Source: Gordonia mangrovi (GTDB lineage Bacteria > Actinomycetota > Actinomycetes > Mycobacteriales > Mycobacteriaceae). Taken from it: a DNA stretch of 64,000 nt. This document shows, in pieces, positions 33,938 to 41,633 of the stretch (the first letter of the stretch is position 1; each line of letters opens with the position of its first letter). The notes below the pieces were generated by a model. The model was not told the origin of the DNA. It was given only the letters and a program-made list of their open reading frames with translations, and did not search any database. Both the position numbers and the translations under genes were made by a program. The stretch covers positions 2,852,001-2,916,000 of the forward strand of contig NZ_CP102850.1 in the NCBI RefSeq assembly GCF_024734075.1. The letters run 5' to 3'.

Positions 33938-35283
33938 TGGCATCGGCCGCGACCATATCCCGCGCCAGGACGGCCTCGCCGCTACGGCGCGCGAGGCCGT
34001 CCTGGGCGCCCGTCCTTGCGATAGTCATCGCCTCGGTGACGGCGTTCACGCTGGTCGTAGCCCCTACCGCGAGTGCGGAAACCCCCGCTGAACGCTGCGC
34101 GCGGGAGACCGCCACCTACAACAGTGCCTGGGCGCAATCGTGGGCGGCCTCCAACGGCAAACCCGCCAGCCAGGCACCGCCGCCGCCGGTGCCGTACGTG
34201 TGTGTCGACCCCGGACCGCCCACGTCGTCGACCACCCCGCCACCGTCGGTCACCGCACCGACCATCCCGACGGACACCAATACCGCGGATTCGGGTGGAC
34301 CGAATATGGGTGCACACGCACCCACCGACATCCCCTCAGCAGGCGCCACACCAATCGTACCGAGGCCTGGCGGGAGCGAAGGTAGTGCTGCTGCTTCTCC
34401 GAGTCCTTCCGCAGCACCTGGCGACCAATCAGGTTCGTCCACGAGCGTGCCCAACAGTTTGCCGGTTCCTGCGCGTCCACCGGACGACCCCGGTCCGCTC
34501 TCGCCCGCTGACCCAGCCGGGCCGATCGCCATGCCGCCGGGATGGAACGACGCAGACGTCGATACAGACGCGCTATCGCAGCTGACGTCCAACGATTTCG
34601 CTGGAACGTTCATGGCGACTCCAGCAGGGCTTTTCGATGTTCCCGACAGTTGGAGGATCCCCTACTACGGCGCGCGGTGTGCGGTCGCCCTCGCCACGCT
34701 GTTCCTGCCCTTGCTTCGTACCCCAGGGTTCCTAGTCAAACTGTTCCAAATCGGCATGAAGTATCCCAGCGTATTCAAGGCCGCCGAGGCACTGCGCAAG
34801 ATACTGATGCGCAGCCGGATCGACAAGGCCGAAGACGGGATCGTAGGCAAGCGACTCCCAGCGGAGCTCAAAGAATGGATGACAACTTACCGAAATGAGG
34901 TCGAGCTCATCCTGGAAGCTTTCGGAATCGTGGCTGTATGGACACAATGCGGCAAGCTCATCGAGATCATCGGTGGCGGTGGCGGTGGCGGTGGCGGTGT
35001 CGACAGCGGTGGCGGCGGCGACTCAGGTGACGGCGACGGCTCCGGTGAGTCGGGGGATTCCGGGAGCGGCGGAGAAGGCGATCAGGGCGGCGGCTCGGAG
35101 GACAACGACAGCGGACAGCAGCAGCCGACCGTCACACCCACTGCGACATCCACACCGACCTGGACGCCCACGCCGACGCCCACGCCGACGTGGACGCCTC
35201 CTCCGACGACCACTTCCCAACCTCCTCCGCCTGCTGATCCGCCGGTGAGTGAATGTAAAGTCAAGCCGGAGGTGTGTGTGTGA
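33937..35283 (+). CDS. Large secreted Pro/Thr/Gly-rich protein of unknown function
   Basis: 448 residues, starting inside the porin stop codon. Signal peptide (SWAPVLAIVIASVTAFTLVV, cleavage near ASA-ET), then ~165 residues of Pro/Ser/Thr-rich linker. A compact central domain follows (~200-345: DVPDSWRIPYYGARCAVALA, FLVKLFQIGMKYPSVFKAAE, RLPAELKEWMTTYRNEVELI), with a hydrophobic segment that could insert in membranes. After that come a Gly/Asp/Ser run, a Thr-Pro-Trp repeat (PTWTPTPTPT) and a Cys-containing tail. The plan of linkers flanking one domain suits a cell-wall-spanning or effector protein. No family recognised. Confidence 0.65.
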   Translation: MASAATISRARTASPLRRARPSWAPVLAIVIASVTAFTLVVAPTASAETPAERCARETATYNSAWAQSWAASNGKPASQAPPPPVPYVCVDPGPPTSSTTPPPSVTAPTIPTDTNTADSGGPNMGAHAPTDIPSAGATPIVPRPGGSEGSAAASPSPSAAPGDQSGSSTSVPNSLPVPARPPDDPGPLSPADPAGPIAMPPGWNDADVDTDALSQLTSNDFAGTFMATPAGLFDVPDSWRIPYYGARCAVALATLFLPLLRTPGFLVKLFQIGMKYPSVFKAAEALRKILMRSRIDKAEDGIVGKRLPAELKEWMTTYRNEVELILEAFGIVAVWTQCGKLIEIIGGGGGGGGGVDSGGGGDSGDGDGSGESGDSGSGGEGDQGGGSEDNDSGQQQPTVTPTATSTPTWTPTPTPTPTWTPPPTTTSQPPPPADPPVSECKVKPEVCV

Positions 35284-35759
35284 TGCCGAGACAAGATTCC
35301 GCAGCTGGCACGAGACGGAACCGGCGGCGGCTGGCAGCGTTCGCTGGCGCGGTGGGCATCGTTATTGTCGCGATAGCGATCGTCGCGATCTTGGTGCGTC
35401 CGAACGAGGGCCAGGAAGATGCCCGGGCCGAGTTGCAGAGCCGGGTTACCGACATGTACTCGGCAGTCTTCCGGGGCGACTACGCCTCGGCGTACCAGTA
35501 CCGGTCACAGGCATGCAGAGACGATTTTGCCCAAGAGGAGTATGTCGGGTCCATGCGGGACCTACTCGGGGACAAGGCGTTTCCTGGGTCCAAGGTCCAC
35601 GCAACGGTACAACTGCAGTCTGATACGACCGCGGTGGTGACGTTGACACCGCCGCCGGGACCCGACTTTCCCGCGGGTAGCCGCACCTGGACAAAAGCCT
35701 CAGACGGCAAGTGGTACTTCGACAACTGTCAAGCGCGTACACCAGGTCCCACACCGTGA
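35283..35759 (+). CDS. Membrane-anchored protein with NTF2-like outer domain
   Basis: 158 residues. A basic N-terminus (TRRNRRRL), one membrane helix (AFAGAVGIVIVAIAIVAILV) and a ~115-residue outer domain with the Mce-associated/DUF4878-like pattern: helical RAELQSRVTDMYSAVFRGDY, two Cys, then beta strands ending in GSRTWTKASDGKWYFDNC. The ATG overlaps the previous stop region, so the genes are coupled. Such domains are common in lipoproteins and immunity-like proteins of actinobacteria. Substrate or partner unknown. Confidence 0.65.
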   Translation: MPRQDSAAGTRRNRRRLAAFAGAVGIVIVAIAIVAILVRPNEGQEDARAELQSRVTDMYSAVFRGDYASAYQYRSQACRDDFAQEEYVGSMRDLLGDKAFPGSKVHATVQLQSDTTAVVTLTPPPGPDFPAGSRTWTKASDGKWYFDNCQARTPGPTP

Positions 35760-36091
35760 TCGCCAACATCGGCGCCGCGGTGATCGCCATCGTCATCTAT
35801 CCATTCCTGCTGATCGCCCGAGCAATGATCTGGCTTGCCACCAAGCTTCGCATCGAACCGTTCTATCTGGTCACCGCGTTGCTTGTCGCCCCGCTATGGG
35901 CGGGTTCTGTGCTGGTTTCGGTCAGCGAAGTCTCTGAAGGACGCTACCCGGTGGGGGAAATCCTCATCTCAGTGTTGGGGGCGGTCTACCTGCTCTACGT
36001 ACTTCTGATGATCATCCTCGAGTTTACGACCCGCCACGACCACGATCCAGAACCGGAAGACGGCGATGACAACACCACCACCGGCACCTAG
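35756..36091 (+). CDS. Small membrane protein
   Basis: 111 residues, starting at a GTG inside the previous stop (GTGA overlap). Three hydrophobic segments (IGAAVIAIVIYPFLLIARAM, LVTALLVAPLWAGSVLVSVS and ILISVLGAVYLLYVLLMIIL) and an acidic cytoplasmic tail (HDHDPEPEDGDD). No family recognised. Overlaps the next gene by 26 bases. Confidence 0.6.
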   Translation: MIANIGAAVIAIVIYPFLLIARAMIWLATKLRIEPFYLVTALLVAPLWAGSVLVSVSEVSEGRYPVGEILISVLGAVYLLYVLLMIILEFTTRHDHDPEPEDGDDNTTTGT

Positions 36092-36581
36092 TCGGCAACA
36101 CACAGCCCGTCGAAGGCCAGTCCGCCGCATAGCGCTAGCCGTGGCGATTGCCGCCCTCGTCGTGATCCTTGGCGTAGCTGTCGTCCACTTCACCTCTCGT
36201 GATAGCCAGAGCTCCGCCCCTGCGGACACTTCATCTCTGGAATCAGCTGTCCAACAGGTTGTTCAACAGCTGCGAGACAAGGACAGCGACGCGCTGCTCA
36301 GCACGACGTGCGGACAGCTACGCATGCTTGTGGAGAACGGTAAGTACGACCCGCTCGACACCAGCGTCGACTACGTCCAGAACCTGTGGCGCGGCCCCGT
36401 GACGACTGTCACCGACTTCCACTATCACAGCACCATCGACACCACCGCGATTGTCTACGCCCGTCTCGAGTACGCAGAGCGCGTTGACAGTTCGATTCCC
36501 TGGCCGGTCGTGAGGTTTGCCCTCCAACGCAATACCACGTCGGCTCCCTGGCAGGTGTGCGGCGCCCAGACAACCCTCTAA
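36066..36581 (+). CDS. Membrane-anchored protein with NTF2-like outer domain
   Basis: 171 residues with a Pro/Arg-rich cytoplasmic start, one membrane helix (IALAVAIAALVVILGVAVVHF) and an outer domain (helical LESAVQQVVQQLRDKDSDAL, Cys in TTCGQLR, later strands and Cys in WQVCGAQT). The same plan as the product of 35283-35759, so the two are probably distant paralogues on either side of a small membrane protein. Last gene before the IS3-family remnant. Confidence 0.62.
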   Translation: MTTPPPAPSRQHTARRRPVRRIALAVAIAALVVILGVAVVHFTSRDSQSSAPADTSSLESAVQQVVQQLRDKDSDALLSTTCGQLRMLVENGKYDPLDTSVDYVQNLWRGPVTTVTDFHYHSTIDTTAIVYARLEYAERVDSSIPWPVVRFALQRNTTSAPWQVCGAQTTL

Positions 36582-36709
36582 CGATCGCACTGATTGCGAC
36601 ACGACGACCCGCAGTCCTTGTGTCGGAAACATACGCCTGCAGGCCATTGGGGCCGGCGTCAAGTGCCAACCGTCCAAGTTGAACCGCCCCGGGTTTGGTG
36701 CACACCTGG

Positions 36710-37670
36710 TTACTGGTGTGCCTCCACGGATGTGGCGGCACGTTGAGTGTAGTAGTTCTGCTCGGCCTCGATCGGCGGGATGCGTCCGAGTCGGTGCATG
36801 AGCCTACTGACGTTGAACCAGCCGACCCAGACAGCGGTCAGATGTTCGACATCCCCGACGTGGCGTAGCGGACCAGTCCGAAACGGCGAATCATGTTGTA
36901 CTGCGCAGGCATTGAACAATCCTATGGTTGTCTCCGCGAGGGACATTGGCGTAGGCGTCCCCGATCCGATCGACGGCATCAACCCAGACAGTTTCTGCGT
37001 TTCCCCGCATCGCACCGAGGTATACTGGCTGCCCGCATCCGAATGATGAATAGTATTGCTGGACAACGGGTTACCCTCCAGATGCCGTAGTTTTGCGCAG
37101 CCTGTCGGATCGCATCACGGACGAACCGGTCGGTCTTGGAGGCCGAGCACTCCCATCCCACGATCCGGCCGCGAACGCGTCAATCACGAACGCGGTGTAC
37201 ACATGCGTGCCGTTGGCCCGCTGGACGTAGGTGAAATCGGCCACGACCAGCATGTTCGGTGCCGGCACCTGGAACGGGCGGTCCACCAGATCCGGGGCCC
37301 GCGACGCTCCCGGATCCGGGATCGTGGTGCGGACCTTCTTGCGCCGGGTCTCCCCGTGCCAGCCGTTGGCCCGCATCAACCGTTCCACCGTGCACCGGGC
37401 CACCTCGATGCCCTCCCGTTGCAGGTGAGCCCACATCTTCACCGCCCCGTACAGCGATTCTGGGCGGCGTTTGCCCTGCTCGTCAGGTTTGTAGTAGCCA
37501 GCCAGGATCTCGGTGATCGTGGTGTCCCACAGGGCCCGTTTCGACGGTGGCCGCGCCACCCACGCGTGGAAGGTTCTCGGGGAGATCGGTGCGCCGTGCG
37601 CGGTGAGCACACGGCAGATCTGAGCGACCCCGAACCGAGCCCGATGCTCGGCGATGAACGCACACATCAC
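36710..37670 (-). pseudogene. IS3-family transposase OrfB, broken
   Basis: The minus strand reads MMCAFIAEHRARFGVAQICR, then the helical region and the integrase core with its first Asp in MLVVADFTYVQRANG. Near 37160 the frame shifts (SWDGSARPP versus the expected WECSASKTDRFV, found in another frame), and again at about 37060-37090 before HHSDAGSQYTSV. The last part (36710-37066) holds the second Asp and the C-terminal AETTIGLFNAC, VWVGWFNVSRLMH and RIPPIEAEQNYY. At least two frameshifts, so it is inactive. Confidence 0.85.
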
Positions 37671-37978
37671 TGCTGTCGCGAGTCGCTCTCCCGCGCGAAG
37701 AAAGGCGTTGCCGCCTTAGGGATTTCGACTGTATCCTCCAACTCGGCCACCTTACGTTTCAACGCCCGAACCTCGCCGGCCTCCTGGCGAGTCACCCCCG
37801 GCTTCTGGCCTTCGTCGACCTCATGCTGACGCACCCACTTGCGCAACGTCTCCGGGGTCAACTTGAGCCGTTTGGCCGTCGCCGTGATCGCCGCATACTC
37901 GCTCGGATACTCGTTGCGATGCTCGATCACCAACCGCACAGCCTTGGCCCGGGTCGCCTCGTCGTACTTCTTCGGCAT
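37667..37978 (-). CDS. IS3-family transposase OrfA
   Basis: 103 residues. A helix-turn-helix (EYPSEYAAITATAKRLKLTP, then TLRKWVRQHEVDEG) and a leucine-zipper-like tail (GEVRALKRKVAELEDTVEI). It binds the IS ends and normally makes an OrfAB fusion by -1 frameshifting. It appears intact, but its partner OrfB is broken. Confidence 0.88.
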   Translation of the reverse strand: MPKKYDEATRAKAVRLVIEHRNEYPSEYAAITATAKRLKLTPETLRKWVRQHEVDEGQKPGVTRQEAGEVRALKRKVAELEDTVEIPKAATPFFARESDSRQQ

Positions 37979-38029
37979 GGTGCCAACCTTCCCTCACAAA
38001 GAGGTGTGCACCAGGCCCGGGGACGTTCA

Positions 38030-38614
38030 GATCATCCAGCACTGCCGCAGCCAGCAGAACGATCTGAGGTCAGAACTGCCCCTAGATTCACGAGCGGGAC
38101 GGTCCCGGGTCGCGTGCCTGCAGTGGGTGATCCGGACGAGAGTGGGAATATTGACGGAACTTATTGGCTACCAACCGGCTACGACAACTTGGGTCGCAAC
38201 GAGCAGTCTGCGTGCTCGACCAGCCCGTACGACTGCTCGCGCGCTCAATCCTCTCCTCAGATCGCGAACAGAGAATCGCAGAAGTACTTCCCCGGACCGA
38301 CGGTCGACAATCGTTCGGACGCGGCTCGGCACTGTATCTGGATGGCGAGTACGACTGAGAAGGCTAACTCCGGATTCGCGCAGGAGATTGGCGACGCCCA
38401 TGAAATGGATGGCGGAGACGGTAACCCCGACTCACACGCTATGGACGAACACAACAATCGAGTTGGCCGTGACGTCGGACTACGCCACGAGGGTGACGAA
38501 GCCGGGCTCATCTCGGAGTGTGTAACACTCGCTCGTGAAGCTCCCGTGGTTCCCAAGCCGGGGGACGGTATCCCCGGTGCCTGCGACGGAAAGTTGGTGG
38601 TGATCAGGCCATGA
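38030..38614 (+). pseudogene. Truncated gene: C-terminal toxin-like domain (DUF6973-like motif)
   Basis: An open frame comes out of the IS3 end and runs to a stop that overlaps the next ATG (ATGA). About 190 residues remain. They show TYWLPTGYDNLGRNEQSAC, then DAARHCIWMAS, then AHEMDGGDGNPDSHAMDEHN followed by NRVGRDVG. The spacing D-A-x-R-H-x-x-W ... H-E ... M-D-x-x-N-N-x-x-G-R resembles DUF6973-type domains found at the ends of polymorphic toxins (recalled, not searched). The N-terminal part is missing, cut by the insertion. Confidence 0.55.
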
Positions 38615-39048
38615 CGAAATCGCGAGACACCCGTTACCCACGCCGACTGGCGCACTTCGCTGTGATCGTTCTTGGTCTGGCACTTACCTGCGGGTCAATC
38701 GCCGCTTGCGGTGCTCCTGACTCTCGAGAAGATATCAAGGGCGAGGAGTACGCCACGGAAACCGCTATACGGACTACCGCAGTGCAGCTATACGAGGCGA
38801 TGTCTCGCAACGACTGGGACCGGTACAACAGCCTGCAATGCACTCAGCAGCGTTCAGACACTCCGATGGACCCTGGCCTGGCTAGAAAGATGTCGCGACT
38901 CGAAGTCCGGGGCGTCAACATCACCAGCCGCACCGATACGTCCGCTGAGGTGGAGGTACGGTTTCGCTACTCCGACGAATCTGGCGACGCCGATCACACA
39001 GAGAAGATCAATGTCATCCGTGAAGAAGGCGAATGGCTCGCCTGCTAG
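38611..39048 (+). CDS. Small lipoprotein, duplicate A
   Basis: 145 residues. Signal (RLAHFAVIVLGLALTCGSIA) and a lipobox with Cys after IAA. Mature domain of ~110 residues: helical ETAIRTTAVQLYEAMSRNDW, Cys in SLQCTQQRS, then strands VEVRFRYSDES and EKINVIREEGEWLAC. This is the NTF2-like plan of the other small genes here. It starts within the stop of the toxin-like fragment, as expected of an immunity gene, and is repeated almost exactly at 40528-40962. Role inferred only from context. Confidence 0.68.
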   Translation: MTKSRDTRYPRRLAHFAVIVLGLALTCGSIAACGAPDSREDIKGEEYATETAIRTTAVQLYEAMSRNDWDRYNSLQCTQQRSDTPMDPGLARKMSRLEVRGVNITSRTDTSAEVEVRFRYSDESGDADHTEKINVIREEGEWLAC

Positions 39049-39510
39049 GCGAACCATTCCATCGTCGGCGCGGCGGTCGTTGGCAGATCGCACGCGAGTC
39101 GGCAGCTCCAGGCCAAAAAGCAATGCCGTCGAGCTGGTGACGACAGTCATCGTGGTGCTGCGTTCTCTTACCGCGATCGTCAGGGGGCGGTCAACGTGGG
39201 ACTCTTTCGACTTGGAAGCGAGAGCATGAATGGGGAGGCAGCCGTCGACCTGCATTCTTCTGCTGGTCTGGCGTGGGCCTGGTTCTTGGTCTGGTCGGGG
39301 TTTGGTATTCGACGCGTTCGCCAAACTTCGTGTTCGTCCCTGGTGGGGCTTCGGGCGATTCGCTCGGCTTGAACCTCGTCACCGAGCCTCTGCTGCTGGT
39401 GATTCCCGTTGTATTCGTTATCTGCTACGGGTTGACCGCAATGCTCCTGGCTGGCCACAAACCCAAGGTTGGCAGGGTGATCGGCTGCGGCCTACCCGTT
39501 GGTCTGGTCG
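38641..39510 (+). repeat. Direct repeat ~870 bp, copy A
   Basis: Matches 40555-41430 over its whole length at roughly 95% identity by eye. It covers the lipoprotein gene, the small frame behind it and most of a membrane-protein gene. The right break, at a GCCTACCCGTT sequence, leads into a different gene end in this copy. Confidence 0.85.
39011..39229 (+). CDS. Possible small protein, copy A
   Basis: 72 residues, basic, in an overlapping frame with the lipoprotein end. The only hydrophobic part is AVELVTTVIVVLRSLTAIV. The matching frame in copy B ends in an ATGA overlap with the next gene, which favours a real gene there. Here the following gene is frameshifted. Conservation between copies proves little, because the DNA is duplicated. 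Confidence 0.3.
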   Translation: MSSVKKANGSPARRTIPSSARRSLADRTRVGSSRPKSNAVELVTTVIVVLRSLTAIVRGRSTWDSFDLEARA

Positions 39511-39929
39511 TCCAGATCGACGGCTCCTACGGCACCGCGCAGACCTCGCAGTGGCTCGCCCACGAGATGGGGCACGCCATTTACCCGCCTGAGCCCATCG
39601 ATAGGTCGACCTATCAGACTTGTGTCGACAGTTTTCTCATCGGCGAGGGGCAGGCGACATTCAACAACATTGTGATCCAGCGTGAGATCATCGCCGCCGG
39701 CGGCATGGACATCGGCATCTCCGGGCCTCCGGCCGGCACCGCGAACGCCATCTACGATCGGTATCTCGGCGACGTCGCCCGCATGAGAAGCGCCGGTATC
39801 TGGACGCCCGAAGCTGAGCAGGCGGCCAAACGACGTGCATGGACCGGACTCGGGCGCGAGTACGGGCAGCTGACAACATCGACGACAGGACAACGTTGTG
39901 CGAACTACTACGGCCAGTACTGCCAGTAG
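39273..39929 (+). CDS. Chimeric frame: membrane protein fused to a zinc-metallopeptidase toxin-like end
   Basis: 218 residues. The first ~78 are the membrane protein of copy B (two hydrophobic segments), whose normal start in this copy is destroyed by a 1-base loss near 39243. At about 39510 the sequence changes to an unrelated C-terminal domain: SQWLAHEMGHAI with a HExxH zinc motif, GEGQATFNN with a possible third ligand, then AGIWTPEAEQAAKRRAW and GQRCANYYGQYCQ. This looks like the last domain of a polymorphic or secreted metallopeptidase toxin placed here by recombination. It may be untranslated; overlaps the next lipoprotein gene by 32 bases. Confidence 0.5.
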   Translation: MGLVLGLVGVWYSTRSPNFVFVPGGASGDSLGLNLVTEPLLLVIPVVFVICYGLTAMLLAGHKPKVGRVIGCGLPVGLVVQIDGSYGTAQTSQWLAHEMGHAIYPPEPIDRSTYQTCVDSFLIGEGQATFNNIVIQREIIAAGGMDIGISGPPAGTANAIYDRYLGDVARMRSAGIWTPEAEQAAKRRAWTGLGREYGQLTTSTTGQRCANYYGQYCQ

Positions 39930-40458
39930 CCGGGCGCGACGTGTGGCGGGAACGGTTGCCGCGCTGGCTGTGGGTGTGGTGATGCTCGCCGGATGCGGAC
40001 ATGACGAAGCCAACGGCACACCCGCCAGCGCACAGGAGTCGGAGAAGGTTATGCCCACTACCGCATGGGAGTTGATCGACCATATTGCCGCTAACCCGCC
40101 GGACACCACCACCAAAGCCGAGCAACTCACCGGGCAGGACTCCTACGCGGTGACCGACTACCGGTTCGAGACCGAATCGGTCGATCTCAGCCCCGAACTG
40201 AGTCAGGTGAAGGTCATGATGGGACTCAACGAGGACGGCTGGACCTTCACCGCCATCGATTTCACTCCCAACGAATGCATAACCGAAGACGACGTCGCGC
40301 ACCGCTACGGGCAACTCGGCGATGGCTACGTGATGCCGCCCGGACCGAACGCGACGTACTCGCGTTCACTGCCCCCGCCATCGTGGGGATCGCTTCGAGT
40401 CATGTTCAGCGCGGACTCCAAATGCCTGGTTGGGTTGTCGATGGAGCCCACCTCGTAG
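39898..40458 (+). CDS. Lipoprotein, possible immunity protein
   Basis: 186 residues from a GTG. Signal with hydrophobic core VAGTVAALAVGVVMLAGC, the lipobox Cys near residue 33. Mature part: PTTAWELIDHIAANPPDTTT, two central Cys (PNECITE and DSKCLVG) and several predicted strands. It overlaps the end of the metallopeptidase-like frame, the usual place of the matching immunity gene in toxin cassettes. Otherwise unknown. Confidence 0.62.
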   Translation: MRTTTASTASSRARRVAGTVAALAVGVVMLAGCGHDEANGTPASAQESEKVMPTTAWELIDHIAANPPDTTTKAEQLTGQDSYAVTDYRFETESVDLSPELSQVKVMMGLNEDGWTFTAIDFTPNECITEDDVAHRYGQLGDGYVMPPGPNATYSRSLPPPSWGSLRVMFSADSKCLVGLSMEPTS

Positions 40459-40527
40459 ACGTAGACGCATTTGTAGCACTGAGGAGCACCACGGCCGCCA
40501 CGCATTTGACGCCTACCTACCTGCACA

Positions 40528-40962
40528 TTGACCAACAGAAGAGGGGCTTTCATTCGCCGGCTGGCACACTTCGCTGTGATCGTTCTTGGTCTGACACTTA
40601 CCTGCGGGTCAATCACCGCTTGCGGTGCTCCAGACTCTCAAGAAGACATCATGGGCGAGGAGTACGCCACGGAAACCGCTATACGGACTACCGCAGTGCA
40701 GCTATACGAGGCGATGTCTCGCAACGACTGGGACCGGTACAACAGCCTGCAATGCACTCAGCAGCGTTCAGACACTCCGATGGACCCTGGCCTGGCTAAA
40801 ATGATGTCGCGACTCGAAGTCCGGGGCGTCAACATCACCAGCCGCACCGATACGTCCGCTGAGGTGGAGGTACGGTTTCGCTACTCCGACGAATCTGGCG
40901 ACGCCGATCACACAGAGAAGATCAATGTCATCCGGGAAGAAGGCGAATGGCTCGCCTGCTAG
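40528..40962 (+). CDS. Small lipoprotein, duplicate B
   Basis: 144 residues, almost identical to the product of 38611-39048 from residue ~10 on (changes such as SIAAC to SITAC). The first residues differ because the duplication begins just inside the gene. The start here must be a TTG at 40528 or another weak codon, with no good RBS. It may be expressed poorly or only as part of a longer transcript. Confidence 0.55.
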   Translation: MTNRRGAFIRRLAHFAVIVLGLTLTCGSITACGAPDSQEDIMGEEYATETAIRTTAVQLYEAMSRNDWDRYNSLQCTQQRSDTPMDPGLAKMMSRLEVRGVNITSRTDTSAEVEVRFRYSDESGDADHTEKINVIREEGEWLAC

Positions 40963-41430
40963 GAGAACCATTCCATCGTCGGCGCGGCGGTCGCTGACAG
41001 ATCGCACGCAAGTCGGCAGCTCCAGGCAAAAAAGCAATGCCGTCGAGCTGGCGACGACGGTCATCGGGGTGCTGCGTTCTCTCACCGCGATCGTGAAGGG
41101 ACGGTCAACGTGGGACTCCGTCGACTTGGAAGCGAGAGCATGAATGGGGAAACAGCCGTTAGATCTGCATTCTTCCGCTGGTCTGGCGTGGGTCTGGTTC
41201 TTGGTCTGGTCACGATCGGGGTTTGGTATTCGACGCGTTCGCCTAATGTCGTGCTCGTCCCTGGTGGCGCGTCGGGCGATTCGCTTGGATTGAACCTCGT
41301 CACCGAGCCTCTGCTGCTGGTGATTCCCGTTGTATTCGCTATCTGCTACGGGTTGACCGCAATGCTCCTGGCCGCCCGCAAATCCACGGTTGGCGGGGTG
41401 ATCAGCTGGGGCCTACCCGTTGTGCTGGTC
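40555..41430 (+). repeat. Direct repeat ~875 bp, copy B
   Basis: Partner of 38641-39510. This copy keeps an intact membrane-protein gene (41140-41601), so it is closer to the ancestral form. Recombination between the copies would delete about 1.9 kb, with the metallopeptidase-like end and its lipoprotein. Confidence 0.85.
40925..41143 (+). CDS. Possible small protein, copy B
   Basis: 72 residues, basic, weakly hydrophobic near LATTVIGVLRSLTAIV. It overlaps the end of the lipoprotein gene, and its stop overlaps the next ATG (ATGA). The overlaps on both sides are the main argument that it is real. Confidence 0.35.
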   Translation: MSSGKKANGSPARRTIPSSARRSLTDRTQVGSSRQKSNAVELATTVIGVLRSLTAIVKGRSTWDSVDLEARA

Positions 41431-41601
41431 ATTCCGGTCGTGCTCTGCCTACTCACTGTGCCGCAACATTACGAACTCGTTCCCGCAGGTGAAACAGGGC
41501 ACTACCCACAGACCCCTGCAGCGGCGGTTGCGATAGCGATCGTCATCATCGCGCTTGGAGTGTCGGTGGTTTGTGCAGTGCGCGAAAGGAGGAGAACCTA
41601 G
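41140..41601 (+). CDS. Membrane protein with four helices
   Basis: 153 residues. Four hydrophobic stretches: VGLVLGLVTIGVWYSTRS, VTEPLLLVIPVVFAICYGLT, GVISWGLPVVLVIPVVLCLL and AVAIAIVIIALGVSVVCAV, with a basic C-terminus (RERRRT). The intact version of the gene that is broken in copy A. A possible partner of the neighbouring lipoproteins. No family recognised. Confidence 0.6.
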   Translation: MNGETAVRSAFFRWSGVGLVLGLVTIGVWYSTRSPNVVLVPGGASGDSLGLNLVTEPLLLVIPVVFAICYGLTAMLLAARKSTVGGVISWGLPVVLVIPVVLCLLTVPQHYELVPAGETGHYPQTPAAAVAIAIVIIALGVSVVCAVRERRRT

Positions 41602-41633
41602 CGCGTGAGCTGCTGACTTGAGCCAGCTGGCTG

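Larger units (their letters stand above)
36680..38029. mobile_element. IS3-family insertion sequence, decayed (1.35 kb)
   Basis: Terminal inverted repeats match well: left TGAACCGCCCCGGGTTTGGT (from 36680), right, read inwards from 38029, TGAACGTCCCCGGGCCTGGT; both continue GCACACC. orfA is intact and orfB is broken by frameshifts. The flanking three bases differ (AGT / GAT), so no target duplication remains and the DNA around it has probably recombined. It truncates the gene at its right side. Confidence 0.85.

Noticed and set aside
33937..35283. Calling the large Pro-rich secreted protein a polymorphic toxin
   Set aside because: It lacks a delivery domain and a recognisable catalytic end; the central domain is of unknown type, so it is left as unknown.
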